Origin: Staphylococcus shinii
GTDB lineage: Bacteria; Bacillota; Bacilli; Staphylococcales; Staphylococcaceae
Direction of reading: 5' to 3'
Assembly (NCBI RefSeq): GCF_017583065.1
Contig: NZ_JAGEVL010000001.1
Span: forward strand, 372,001-436,000
Length of the DNA stretch: 64,000 nucleotides
This document shows, piece by piece, positions 30,820 to 38,748 of this stretch. The notes beneath the pieces are model-generated. The model worked only from the letters and a program-made list of their open reading frames with translations, was not told the DNA's origin and did no database searches. Positions within the stretch are counted from its first letter, which is position 1; every line of letters begins with the position of its first letter. The translations under genes and the position numbers were made by a program.

Positions 30820-31240
30820 AAAGAGTAAAAATGATTTAAATGAAATGGAGTACTTAGTTACACAAGAAAATGGTACCGAACCTCCATTTCAAAACGAATA
30901 TTGGAATCACTTTGATAAAGGTATCTATGTAGACAAAATTTCCGGAAAACCATTATTCACTTCAGAAGAAAAATTTGAGTCAGATTGTGGTTGGCCAAGT
31001 TTTTCAAAAGCAATTGATGATGAAGAAATTATTGAACTTGTAGATAAAACATTCGGCATGGTAAGAACGGAAGTACGTTCAGAAGATGCGAATAGTCATT
31101 TAGGTCATGTTTTTAATGATGGACCAAAAGAAAGTGGTGGTCTGAGATATTGCATTAACTCTGCAGCAGTACAATTTATACCATATGATAAACTAGAAGA
31201 ACTAGGCTATGCAGATTTAATACCACATTTTGAAAAATAA
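30812..31240 (+). CDS. msrB: Peptide methionine-(R)-S-oxide reductase MsrB
   Basis: A 142-residue enzyme reducing the R epimer of methionine sulfoxide, complementing Msr[21 protein letters not shown] and the catalytic Cys in [11 protein letters not shown] are all present. The two CxxC zinc pairs found in some MsrB proteins are absent, as usual for this branch. It is followed by crr after 14 bases. Confidence 0.95.
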   Translation: MIKKSKNDLNEMEYLVTQENGTEPPFQNEYWNHFDKGIYVDKISGKPLFTSEEKFESDCGWPSFSKAIDDEEIIELVDKTFGMVRTEVRSEDANSHLGHVFNDGPKESGGLRYCINSAAVQFIPYDKLEELGYADLIPHFEK

Positions 31241-31254
31241 GGAGCGAACTAGAT

Positions 31255-31755
31255 ATGTTTAAAAAATTATTCGGTAAAGGTAAAGAAGTAAATAAAGATA
31301 GCGCTATTTATGCACCACTTTCTGGAGAATATGTAAAAATTGAGGATATACCAGATCCAGTATTTGCTCAAAAAATGATGGGCGAAGGTTTTGGCATTAA
31401 TCCAACAAATGGAGAAGTTGTTTCACCAATTGATGGTAAGGTAGACAATGTTTTTCCTACAAAACATGCTATTGGTCTTAAAGCTGAGAATGGCTTAGAA
31501 TTACTTGTTCACATTGGTTTAGATACTGTTCAATTAGATGGTCAAGGGTTTGATATCCTTGTCGAAAGTGGAGATACCGTAAATGTTGGAGACCCACTAC
31601 TGAAATTTGATTTAGACTACATTAAAGAACATGCTAAATCTGTTATTTCTCCAATAATTATTACAAATTCTGATAATACATCTTCAATTTCTGTTTCTGA
31701 TGTAACTACAGTTACAAAAGGTGAAACTAAAATTGTTGATGTAACAATGAACTAA
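31255..31755 (+). CDS. crr: PTS glucose-type EIIA component
   Basis: A 166-residue soluble EIIA of the glucose family. PTKHAIGLK and the phosphorylated His in [17 protein letters not shown] are clear. It accepts phosphate from HPr and passes it to EIIB domains of glucose-type permeases. No EIIBC gene is adjacent; its linkage to msrAB is conserved in staphylococci. Its stop overlaps the start of the next gene by one base (TAATG). Confidence 0.92.
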   Translation: MFKKLFGKGKEVNKDSAIYAPLSGEYVKIEDIPDPVFAQKMMGEGFGINPTNGEVVSPIDGKVDNVFPTKHAIGLKAENGLELLVHIGLDTVQLDGQGFDILVESGDTVNVGDPLLKFDLDYIKEHAKSVISPIIITNSDNTSSISVSDVTTVTKGETKIVDVTMN

Positions 31756-31976
31756 TGAAAGACCATTCTTTTTATCAATTTGCACTTACAGCACGAGGTC
31801 GTAGAGATGCAAAAGGTGAATTAGCAGAAGAGATTTTTGATGACTTATCTTTCCCTAGACAAGAAAAAGATTTTCATATACTTTCTGAATATATTGAAAC
31901 TCGAGGAGATTATACAGTTTCATTAGCCGTATTTGATGATTTATATGAAGAATATACAGAGTGGCTAAAATTTTAA
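31755..31976 (+). CDS. YozE-family protein (DUF1250)
   Basis: A 73-residue acidic protein beginning [36 protein letters not shown], the pattern of the YozE SAM-like family (PF06855). Function is unknown; the fold is a small helical bundle. It overlaps the crr stop by one base and ends the operon at the terminator at 32038. Confidence 0.85.
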   Translation: MKDHSFYQFALTARGRRDAKGELAEEIFDDLSFPRQEKDFHILSEYIETRGDYTVSLAVFDDLYEEYTEWLKF

Positions 31977-32036
31977 TACTTAAATAATTGAGAAAATATA
32001 GTGAAGTATATTAAAATATTTAAGTATCATTTACAG

Positions 32037-32078
32037 GGCTGGGATTAAACTAAATGGTTCAATCCCAGCTAATTTTAT
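32037..32078 (+). terminator. Terminator after the msr-crr operon
   Basis: GCTGGGATT pairs with AATCCCAGC around a 14-base loop, followed by TAATTTTATTTT. Confidence 0.8.
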
Positions 32079-32132
32079 TTTATAGCAAATGGATAATATT
32101 TTTATTTTTACATATGTATTGGAAGTGATTAA

Positions 32133-33608
32133 ATGTCAGAGCATAAGGACATAAACGAACAAAATATTAGCGATAACGAAGATAAAGTTCAACAATCTAC
32201 TTCAAAAACCTTTAAATTCAAGCGTAGCCATTTCATCTTACTGTTGTTGGGCACAATGCTTATCACAGCTGTGATTACTGTTTTCGCTACAATTGGAATC
32301 AGCAATTGGAATAGTGGCTTAACGGATAACCAAAGGCACGAAGTACAAAAAATAGAAGAAGTATATAAAACTTTAAACAATGAATACTACAAAGATACAA
32401 ACCCCGAAAAGCTTTCTTCTGCAGCAATCGATGGTATGGTTAAAGATTTAGATGATCCTTATTCAGATTATATGACTAAAGATGAGACAAAATCATTTAA
32501 TGAAGATGTTTCTGGAGACTTTGTTGGTATCGGAGCAGAAATGCAAAAAAAAGGTGATAAAATTGAAATCACAAGCCCGATGAAACAATCTCCAGCAGAA
32601 AAAGCAGGTATACAACCAAAAGACGTAGTTAAAAAAGTAGATGGCAAATCAATAAAAGGTCAGCCTTTAGAAGCTATTGTTAAAAAAGTAAGAGGTAAAC
32701 AAGGTACAGAAGTTACTTTAACTATTGAAAGAGCTAAGCAAACACATGACATTACAATTAAACGTGATAAAATTCATGTAAAAAGTGTTGAATATGAAAA
32801 ACATAAAAACGTTGGTGTCTTCACAATTAATAAATTCCAAAATAGCACTTCTGGCGAACTAAAATCAGCACTTATTAAAGCACATAAAGATGGTGTACGT
32901 AAAATCGTTCTTGATTTACGCAATAATCCTGGCGGTCTCTTAGATGAAGCTGTTAAAATGGCTAATATTTTTATAGATAAAGGAGAAACTGTAGTTCAAC
33001 TTGAAAAAGGCAAACACAAAGAAGAAATACAAACTTCAAATGACGCTTTGAAAGAAGCTAAAGATATGGACGTATCTATTTTAGTTAATAAAGGGTCAGC
33101 CAGTGCTTCAGAAGTGTTTACTGGTGCTATGAAAGACTATGATAAGGCAAAAGTGTATGGTTCTAAAACATTCGGTAAAGGTATTGTACAAACCACACAC
33201 GAATTTGATGATGGTTCTTTATTAAAATTTACTAATATGAAATGGTTAACACCAAAATCTCATTATATTCACGGTAAAGGTATTGAACCTGACACTAAGC
33301 TAAATGAACCTGCGTACCAATCTTTAAATGTAATTCCCAACGATAAAGTATACCAATTGGGTGATAATGATAAAAACGTTAAAACAATAAAGATAGGTTT
33401 AACTGCTTTAGGCCATGAAACGTCTAATGAATCAACTGAATTTGATAGCTCATTAGAAAATGCGATTAAATCTTTCCAAAAAGAAAACGACTTAAAAGTG
33501 AATGGCACTTTTAATAAAGAGACAAATGAGAAGTTCACACAACAATTAGTAAATAAGGCAAATGAAGAAGACACTGTTCTCAATAAACTTTTAAAAATAA
33601 TAAATTAA
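32133..33608 (+). CDS. ctpA: Carboxyl-terminal processing protease CtpA (S41)
   Basis: A 491-residue membrane-anchored serine protease. One hydrophobic anchor (about 33-57) is followed by a PDZ domain (about 120-195: GIGAEMQKKGDKIEITSPMKQSPAEKAGIQPKDVVKKVDG), the S41 catalytic domain with the nucleophile in NKGSASASEVF and the general-base lysine in FGKGIVQT, and a C-terminal peptidoglycan-binding repeat (AIKSFQKENDLKVNGTFNKET). It acts at the cell wall-membrane interface; substrates are unknown. The GNAT gene follows 21 bases later. Confidence 0.92.
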   Translation: MSEHKDINEQNISDNEDKVQQSTSKTFKFKRSHFILLLLGTMLITAVITVFATIGISNWNSGLTDNQRHEVQKIEEVYKTLNNEYYKDTNPEKLSSAAIDGMVKDLDDPYSDYMTKDETKSFNEDVSGDFVGIGAEMQKKGDKIEITSPMKQSPAEKAGIQPKDVVKKVDGKSIKGQPLEAIVKKVRGKQGTEVTLTIERAKQTHDITIKRDKIHVKSVEYEKHKNVGVFTINKFQNSTSGELKSALIKAHKDGVRKIVLDLRNNPGGLLDEAVKMANIFIDKGETVVQLEKGKHKEEIQTSNDALKEAKDMDVSILVNKGSASASEVFTGAMKDYDKAKVYGSKTFGKGIVQTTHEFDDGSLLKFTNMKWLTPKSHYIHGKGIEPDTKLNEPAYQSLNVIPNDKVYQLGDNDKNVKTIKIGLTALGHETSNESTEFDSSLENAIKSFQKENDLKVNGTFNKETNEKFTQQLVNKANEEDTVLNKLLKIIN

Positions 33609-33629
33609 TATTAGAGAGGTATAAGTTTC

Positions 33630-34139
33630 ATGATTAGAATCGCTAATAAAAATGATTTGTTAAGCATATTAAATATTGTTGGAGAAGCTAAAGTAATAAT
33701 GCAACAAGATAACAACAACCAATGGGATGAACATTACCCTTTAAAAGAACATTTTGCAGTAGATTTAGAGAAAGAGTCACTCTATGTACTAGAAGAAAAT
33801 AATGAAATTTATGCGTTTATTGTTGTCGACCAAGATCAAGCAGAATGGTATGATAATTTAGAATGGCCTGTAAATAGACAAGGTGCATATGTCATACATA
33901 GGCTTGCAAGTTCGGTGAGCTATAAGGGTGCTGCAACACAACTATTTAATTTCGCTGTTAATCTTGCGCTTGACCATGATATTCATGTGTTGTTGACAGA
34001 TACTTTTGCATTAAACAAACGTGCGCAAGGTCTATTTAATAAGTTTGGATTTAGCAAAGTAGGCGAAGTAGAAATTGATTACCATCCTTTTAATAAAGGA
34101 GAACCATTTTATGCCTATTATAAAAAATTAGAAGAATAG
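33630..34139 (+). CDS. GNAT-family N-acetyltransferase
   Basis: A 169-residue GNAT fold protein: MIRIANKNDLLSILNIVGEAK at the N-terminus, AYVIHRLASSVSYKGAATQLFNFA as the acetyl-CoA-binding region (with a degenerate QxxGxG/A loop), and TFALNKRAQGLFNKFGFSKVGE as the final motif. The acceptor substrate is unknown. It lies 10 bases before murG and is probably co-transcribed. Confidence 0.85.
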   Translation: MIRIANKNDLLSILNIVGEAKVIMQQDNNNQWDEHYPLKEHFAVDLEKESLYVLEENNEIYAFIVVDQDQAEWYDNLEWPVNRQGAYVIHRLASSVSYKGAATQLFNFAVNLALDHDIHVLLTDTFALNKRAQGLFNKFGFSKVGEVEIDYHPFNKGEPFYAYYKKLEE

Positions 34140-34149
34140 AGGTAATAAT

Positions 34150-35223
34150 ATGACGAAAATCGCATTTACTGGTGGAGGCACAGTTGGCCATGTATCCGTT
34201 AATTTAAGTTTAATCCCAACTGCACTTGAAGAAGATTACGAAGCTTTTTATATCGGTTCAAAAAAAGGTATTGAACGTGAAATGATAGAATCTCAATTAC
34301 CATCTATTAAATATCATTCGATATCAAGCGGTAAATTGAGACGATATATATCATGGGACAATATCAAAGATGTATTTAAAGTTTTAAAAGGTATATTAGA
34401 CGCAAGACGTGTATTAAAAAAAGAAAAACCTGATTTATTATTTTCTAAAGGTGGTTTCGTCTCTGTACCTGTAGTTATAGCTGCTAAATCATTAAAGATT
34501 CCTACTATTATACATGAATCTGATTTAACACCAGGTCTTGCAAATAAAATTTCACTCAAGTTTGCGAAGAAGATTTACACCACATTTGAAGATACCTTAC
34601 AATATTTACCTAAAGATAAAGCAGATTTTGTAGGGGCCACTGTTAGAGAAGACCTTAAAACTGGAGATAAAAAAAGAGGTTATCAACTTACAGAGTTCAA
34701 TGATAACAAGAAAGTATTGTTAGTTATGGGTGGTAGTTTAGGTAGTAAAAAACTTAATAGTATTATTAGAGAGAATCTCGAAGCTTTACAAGCTACTTAT
34801 CAGATTATACATTTAACTGGTAAAGGCCTAATCGATGAACAATATTCGAATCAAAAAGATTATATTCAATTTGACTTTGTTAAAGATGATTTAACTGATT
34901 TACTCGCTATTACTGATACAGTGATTAGTCGCGCTGGGTCAAATGCAATTTATGAATTTCTAGCACTTCGTATACCAATGCTTCTAATACCATTAGGACT
35001 TGAGCAATCACGTGGCGACCAAATTGATAACGCTGAAAACTTTGAAGCTAAAGGTTTCGGTAAGACGATTCCTGAAAATGATTTAACAGAACAAAAATTA
35101 ATAGATCAATTAAATAACATCGAAGCAAATCGCGATGTAATAATTAATCAAATGCAAACGTATAAAGAAAGTTTTACACGACAAGATTTATTTAGAAAAA
35201 TAATTAAAGACGCATTAAGTTAA
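34150..35223 (+). CDS. murG: UDP-GlcNAc:lipid I N-acetylglucosaminyltransferase MurG
   Basis: A 357-residue GT-B glycosyltransferase that makes lipid II from lipid I at the inner face of the membrane. FTGGGTVGHVSVNLSLIP is the N-terminal glycine loop in the staphylococcal form. GGSLGSKKLN and the UDP-GlcNAc site SRAGSNAIYEFLALRIPMLLIPLG are clear. The stop overlaps the upstream extension of the PAP2 frame. Ribosome binding site AGAGGTAA. Confidence 0.95.
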   Translation: MTKIAFTGGGTVGHVSVNLSLIPTALEEDYEAFYIGSKKGIEREMIESQLPSIKYHSISSGKLRRYISWDNIKDVFKVLKGILDARRVLKKEKPDLLFSKGGFVSVPVVIAAKSLKIPTIIHESDLTPGLANKISLKFAKKIYTTFEDTLQYLPKDKADFVGATVREDLKTGDKKRGYQLTEFNDNKKVLLVMGGSLGSKKLNSIIRENLEALQATYQIIHLTGKGLIDEQYSNQKDYIQFDFVKDDLTDLLAITDTVISRAGSNAIYEFLALRIPMLLIPLGLEQSRGDQIDNAENFEAKGFGKTIPENDLTEQKLIDQLNNIEANRDVIINQMQTYKESFTRQDLFRKIIKDALS

Positions 35224-35237
35224 TGGAGGTTTATGCA

Positions 35238-35852
35238 ATGAGTCGTTGGAAAAGAATATCATTACTCATCATTTTCACATTAATATTTGGCATCATTGCA
35301 TTCTTTCACGAATCCAGATTAGGAAAGTGGATTGACAACGAAGTTTATGAGTTTATATATTCTTCTGAAAGTTTTATCACTACAACTATGTTTCTTGGTG
35401 TTACTAAAATCGGAGAAGTATGGGCAATGATATGTTTATCGCTTTTATTAATAGCCTATTTAATGTTAAAACGCCTAAATATTGAAGCGTTATTTTTTGC
35501 AATTGCTATGAGCTTATCAAGTACACTTAATCCACTGTTAAAAAATATCTTTGATAGAGAACGTCCAACTTTACTTAGACTTATCGATATCTCTGGTTTC
35601 AGTTTCCCAAGTGGACATGCTATGGGCTCTGCAGCATTCTTTGGAAGTACCATGTATATTGCCAATCGAACAATGAGAGGAAAATCAAAGGCTTTCATGA
35701 TCGGATTATCTGCTTTATTTATTATTATGATCTCAACTTCGCGCGTGTACCTTGGAGTTCATTATCCTACCGATATTATCGCAGGTATCATCGGTGGCGC
35801 ATTCTGCGTAGTTCTATCATCATTAATATTACGTCACAAATTAAAAATTTAA
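35238..35852 (+). CDS. pgpB: PAP2-family membrane phosphatase
   Basis: A 204-residue membrane protein with about six helices and the full acid phosphatase signature: KNIFDRERP, FPSGHAMGS and SRVYLGVHYPTDII. Family members dephosphorylate undecaprenyl pyrophosphate or phosphatidylglycerophosphate. Coupling to murG favours a cell-wall lipid role. The symbol follows the staphylococcal naming of this locus. Start ATG 35238 is preceded by TGGAGGT. Confidence 0.85.
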   Translation: MSRWKRISLLIIFTLIFGIIAFFHESRLGKWIDNEVYEFIYSSESFITTTMFLGVTKIGEVWAMICLSLLLIAYLMLKRLNIEALFFAIAMSLSSTLNPLLKNIFDRERPTLLRLIDISGFSFPSGHAMGSAAFFGSTMYIANRTMRGKSKAFMIGLSALFIIMISTSRVYLGVHYPTDIIAGIIGGAFCVVLSSLILRHKLKI

Positions 35853-35868
35853 ATCTTTTTTATCAAAT

Positions 35869-35905
35869 GCTCTCCGAAGTGCTAACTTTGTGAGAGCCTT
35901 TTTGT
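35869..35905 (+). terminator. Terminator after the murG-pgpB operon
   Basis: GCTCTC pairs with GAGAGC around a 17-base loop, followed by CCTTTTTG. Confidence 0.7.
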
Positions 35906-35968
35906 GTTATCCTAATAAAACAAAAGCTCAAATAGTCCAAGTAATATAAACTGAGATATTCTCAACAT

Positions 35969-36010
35969 AAAAAGACAGTTAAATGATAATGAAATCATTT
36001 AACTGCCTAA
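35969..36010 (-). terminator. Second minus-strand hairpin downstream of isrR
   Basis: CAGTTAAATGAT and ATCATTTAACTG form a perfect 12-base stem with a six-base loop. On the minus strand it is followed by TCTTTTTATG, so it terminates leftward transcription. It lies about 20 bases beyond the isrR terminator. Confidence 0.65.
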
Positions 36011-36028
36011 TATGTGTCAAAATTTATT

Positions 36029-36197
36029 ATAAAAACCGATTTTACTAAGTAAAACCGGTTTTTATATTCACGTTGTCTCGCAACGTTAGTCTTTTACGGG
36101 CATATAAAAGGGGATATTTTTGAAAATGATCAATCCAAATAAGAACGAAATATGTGTGGGGGGGAATGTCTTACTTTTGGAATTGATAATCATTTTC
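36029..36197 (-). ncRNA. isrR: Fur-regulated small RNA IsrR
   Basis: A minus-strand transcript of about 170 bases is predicted from a TTGACA-N16-TATAAT promoter (36231-36204) to a terminator (stem 36031-36065, one mismatch, TTTTTAT tail). It lies between pgpB and arlR, where S. aureus has the 174-base iron-sparing sRNA IsrR. It has three C-rich tracts facing the targets: seven C (36164-36158), four C (36113-36110) and three C (36100-36098), the known design of IsrR seed regions. Two Fur boxes flank the promoter. IsrR blocks translation of mRNAs for iron-rich enzymes during iron starvation. No ORF is present. Confidence 0.88.
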
Positions 36198-36230
36198 AAT
36201 TACATTATACAATACTGAGAATGATTGTCA
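36184..36230 (-). promoter_or_regulatory. Twin Fur boxes and promoter of isrR
   Basis: TGATAAT-C-ATTTTCA (36184-36198) and TGAGAAT-G-ATTGTCA (36216-36230) match the 7-1-7 Fur pattern TGATAAT-N-ATTATCA with one and two mismatches. One covers the -35 element and the other the transcription start. The -10 TATAAT (36209-36204) sits between them. Iron-loaded Fur would block RNA polymerase. Confidence 0.88.
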
Positions 36231-36382
36231 ATTAAAAATCCAAAATTTTTTTATTTCTTAAAAAAACTTTATAAACTAGCGTCAATCGTATTAATTCACG
36301 AGTACTTTTAATATATAATTATTTTTAGTATGACTTTCTACAATTGACTATTTCATTTAATATATAACTTGAGGTGCTACTT

Positions 36383-37045
36383 ATGACAAAAATTTTAATA
36401 GTGGAAGACGAACAAAACCTAGCTCGCTTTATTGAACTTGAACTCGAGCATGAAAACTATGAAGTCGACATCGAATACGATGGACAACCTGGTTTAAACA
36501 AAGCATTAACTAATGATTATGATTTAATCCTATTAGATTTAATGTTACCAAACATAAATGGTCTCGAAATATGTAGACAAATTCGTCAACAACAAACAAC
36601 ACCCATTATCATTATTACAGCAAAAAGCGATACCTATGATAAAGTAGCTGGACTAGATTATGGCGCAGATGATTACATTGTAAAACCGTTTGATATAGAA
36701 GAATTATTAGCTAGAATCCGTGCTATGTTACGCCGCCAGCCACAAAAGAATGTAATTAATATCAAAGGTATTATCATTGATAAAGATGCATTTAAAGTGA
36801 CTGTCGATGGCCATCCTTTAGATTTAACTAAAACAGAATATGATTTGTTATATCTATTAGCAAATAATAAAAATCACGTGCTACAAAGAGAACAAATTAT
36901 CACAGATGTATGGGGATACGATACAGAAGTAGAAACGAATGTCGTTGATGTTTATATACGATATTTAAGAAATAAACTTAAACCTTTTAGTAAAGATAAA
37001 TGCATAGAGACTGTACGTGGCGTTGGGTATGTGATTAGACAATGA
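36383..37045 (+). CDS. arlR: Response regulator ArlR
   Basis: A 220-residue OmpR-type regulator. The receiver domain has the acidic pair in VEDEQN, the phosphorylated Asp in LILLDLMLP and Lys in VKPFDIEE; the winged helix ends with [15 protein letters not shown] and [12 protein letters not shown]. Sequence and pairing with the following kinase fit ArlR, which controls autolysis, adhesion and virulence genes in S. aureus. Start ATG 36383 follows GAGGTG. It overlaps arlS by four bases. Confidence 0.95.
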   Translation: MTKILIVEDEQNLARFIELELEHENYEVDIEYDGQPGLNKALTNDYDLILLDLMLPNINGLEICRQIRQQQTTPIIIITAKSDTYDKVAGLDYGADDYIVKPFDIEELLARIRAMLRRQPQKNVINIKGIIIDKDAFKVTVDGHPLDLTKTEYDLLYLLANNKNHVLQREQIITDVWGYDTEVETNVVDVYIRYLRNKLKPFSKDKCIETVRGVGYVIRQ

Positions 37046-38397
37046 AGCAGCGTAAACTAAAAACAAAATGGATGATGATTACTACAACCATCACATTTTT
37101 AACTATATTCATATTTAGCCTAATTATAATATTCTTTTTAAGTAGCTCACTCAGACATAATGAATTAAGTGAAGCTAATCGCAGTTCTGAAGATATTGTT
37201 CAATTATTTGAATCTAAAAACATTAATCATATAACGCCATTAGATTTAAATGCTTCATTGGGAAATTTTCAAAAAGTAATACTTTATAACGATGATGAAA
37301 AAAAATTGATTGAAACTTCAAATGATGAGTCGATTACTTTCTCACCAGAAGTAGTTCCTAAAGATAGGAATAATATTGTTATTAAGAAACATCAAAATAC
37401 AGACTATTTAATTATAACCGATCATATAGATTCGCCTAAATTCAAGGGCTATAGTGTGATTGTACATTCTTTAGAAGATTACAACGCACTCGTTAACTCA
37501 CTTTACTTTATTGCATTAATATTTGGTATAATCGCAACATTTATTACAGCAATCATTAGTTATTTCTTTTCATCACAAATTACAAAACCATTAATATTAA
37601 TGTCTAATAAAATGCAACAAATACGTCGAGATGGTTTCCAAGAAAAAGTTGAGTTGTCTACAAACTACGAAGAAACTGATAACTTAATCGCTACCTTCAA
37701 CGAAATGATGTTTCAATTAGAGGAATCTTTTAATCAGCAAAGACAGTTCGTCGAAGATGCTTCTCATGAACTTCGAACACCTTTGCAAATCATACAAGGT
37801 CATTTGAATTTAATTAATCGCTGGGGCAAAAAAGACCCTGCTATTTTAGAAGAGTCTTTAGATATCTCATTAGAAGAAATGTCTAGAATCACAAAATTGG
37901 TTGAAGAATTGTTATTACTAACCAAAGAAAATAGTAATAGTCGAGATGGAGACATTGAAAATGTAGAAATCAACGCAGAAATCACGTCACGAATCAAATC
38001 CTTAAAACAACTTCATGAAGATTATACTTTTGAATTTGATGCTTATTCTAAGCCACTAAATATAAAAATTGACCGTTATCAATTAGAACAAGTTTTGATT
38101 ATTTTTATCGATAACGCAATGAAATATGATCAAGTTAACAAACATATTCATATTCAGACGAAGTTACGGAATAAACAAATATCTATAGAAATTACAGATC
38201 ATGGTGTTGGGATTCCTAAAGAAGATATCGAATTTATCTTTGATAGATTTTACAGGGTTGATAAATCACGTTCACGTAAACTAGGTGGTAATGGTTTAGG
38301 ATTATCAATCGCCAAAAAAATTATAGAATTAAATCACGGTAAGATTCACGTAGATAGTGTAGTAGGTCAACATACAACTTTCAAAATTATATTTTAG
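37042..38397 (+). CDS. arlS: Sensor histidine kinase ArlS
   Basis: A 451-residue membrane kinase. Two membrane helices (about 11-34 and 153-178) flank an extracellular sensor domain; then HAMP, the phospho-acceptor [17 protein letters not shown], the N box FIDNAMKYD, and the G boxes [18 protein letters not shown] and [13 protein letters not shown]. It phosphorylates ArlR. The start overlaps the arlR stop. A triplicated 18-base repeat lies just downstream. Confidence 0.95.
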   Translation: MKQRKLKTKWMMITTTITFLTIFIFSLIIIFFLSSSLRHNELSEANRSSEDIVQLFESKNINHITPLDLNASLGNFQKVILYNDDEKKLIETSNDESITFSPEVVPKDRNNIVIKKHQNTDYLIITDHIDSPKFKGYSVIVHSLEDYNALVNSLYFIALIFGIIATFITAIISYFFSSQITKPLILMSNKMQQIRRDGFQEKVELSTNYEETDNLIATFNEMMFQLEESFNQQRQFVEDASHELRTPLQIIQGHLNLINRWGKKDPAILEESLDISLEEMSRITKLVEELLLLTKENSNSRDGDIENVEINAEITSRIKSLKQLHEDYTFEFDAYSKPLNIKIDRYQLEQVLIIFIDNAMKYDQVNKHIHIQTKLRNKQISIEITDHGVGIPKEDIEFIFDRFYRVDKSRSRKLGGNGLGLSIAKKIIELNHGKIHVDSVVGQHTTFKIIF

Positions 38398-38418
38398 CAA
38401 TGCTTGTTTAGCGTTTAA

Positions 38419-38472
38419 AATAATATAGTCATTAACAATAATATAGTCATTAACAATAATATAGTCATTAAC
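38419..38472. repeat. Three tandem copies of an 18-base unit
   Basis: The unit AATAATATAGTCATTAAC occurs three times without any difference at 38419, 38437 and 38455, followed by a degenerate half copy. It begins 22 bases after the arlS stop. Confidence 0.95.
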
Positions 38473-38603
38473 AATATTATCTAATATTAACTTTAGACTG
38501 GATGATGCTAATCTATTGCTAGTTAAAAATATGTTAATGGCGCTTTTCAAGCAATAAAATACACTTATGAAGTAGTTTTTCACTGTCGTAAATATTAACT
38601 GGA

Positions 38604-38657
38604 GATGCCATAGAAGTCTTATTATTATAATTAGATTTCTATGGCACCTCCTTTTTT
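38604..38657 (+). terminator. Terminator downstream of arlRS
   Basis: GCCATAGAA (38607-38615) pairs with TTCTATGGC (38637-38645), with a further AGTCT/AGATT pairing, followed by CCTCCTTTTTTC. Confidence 0.75.
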
Positions 38658-38713
38658 CAGATAAGTGAGTTATTGGTACTTTAATTTGTATATATTTAAT
38701 GCTATTATTGATT

Positions 38714-38728
38714 TGTAAGCGTTTCAAC
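38714..38728 (+). promoter_or_regulatory. Weak CcpA cre-like site before sucA
   Basis: TGTAAGCGTTTCAAC resembles the catabolite responsive element (TGWNANCGNTNWCA) but with two mismatches at the right end. Its place 20-35 bases before the sucA start would fit the known glucose repression of the 2-oxoglutarate dehydrogenase genes in Firmicutes. Confidence 0.35.
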
Positions 38729-38748
38729 TATTTTGTGGAGGGTGTAAT

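Larger units (their letters stand above)
38398..38748. other. Intergenic region between arlS and sucA
   Basis: This 351-base stretch holds a three-copy tandem repeat (38419-38472), a terminator (38604-38657), and a possible cre site next to the sucA ribosome binding site. No supported ORF: the minus-strand frame here runs through the repeat and antisense to arlS. Confidence 0.6.

Noticed and set aside
38329..38727. 132-residue minus-strand ORF
   Set aside because: It runs antisense to the arlS end and through the 18-base tandem repeat and a terminator; no ribosome binding site or family resemblance, so it is a by-product of the repeat.
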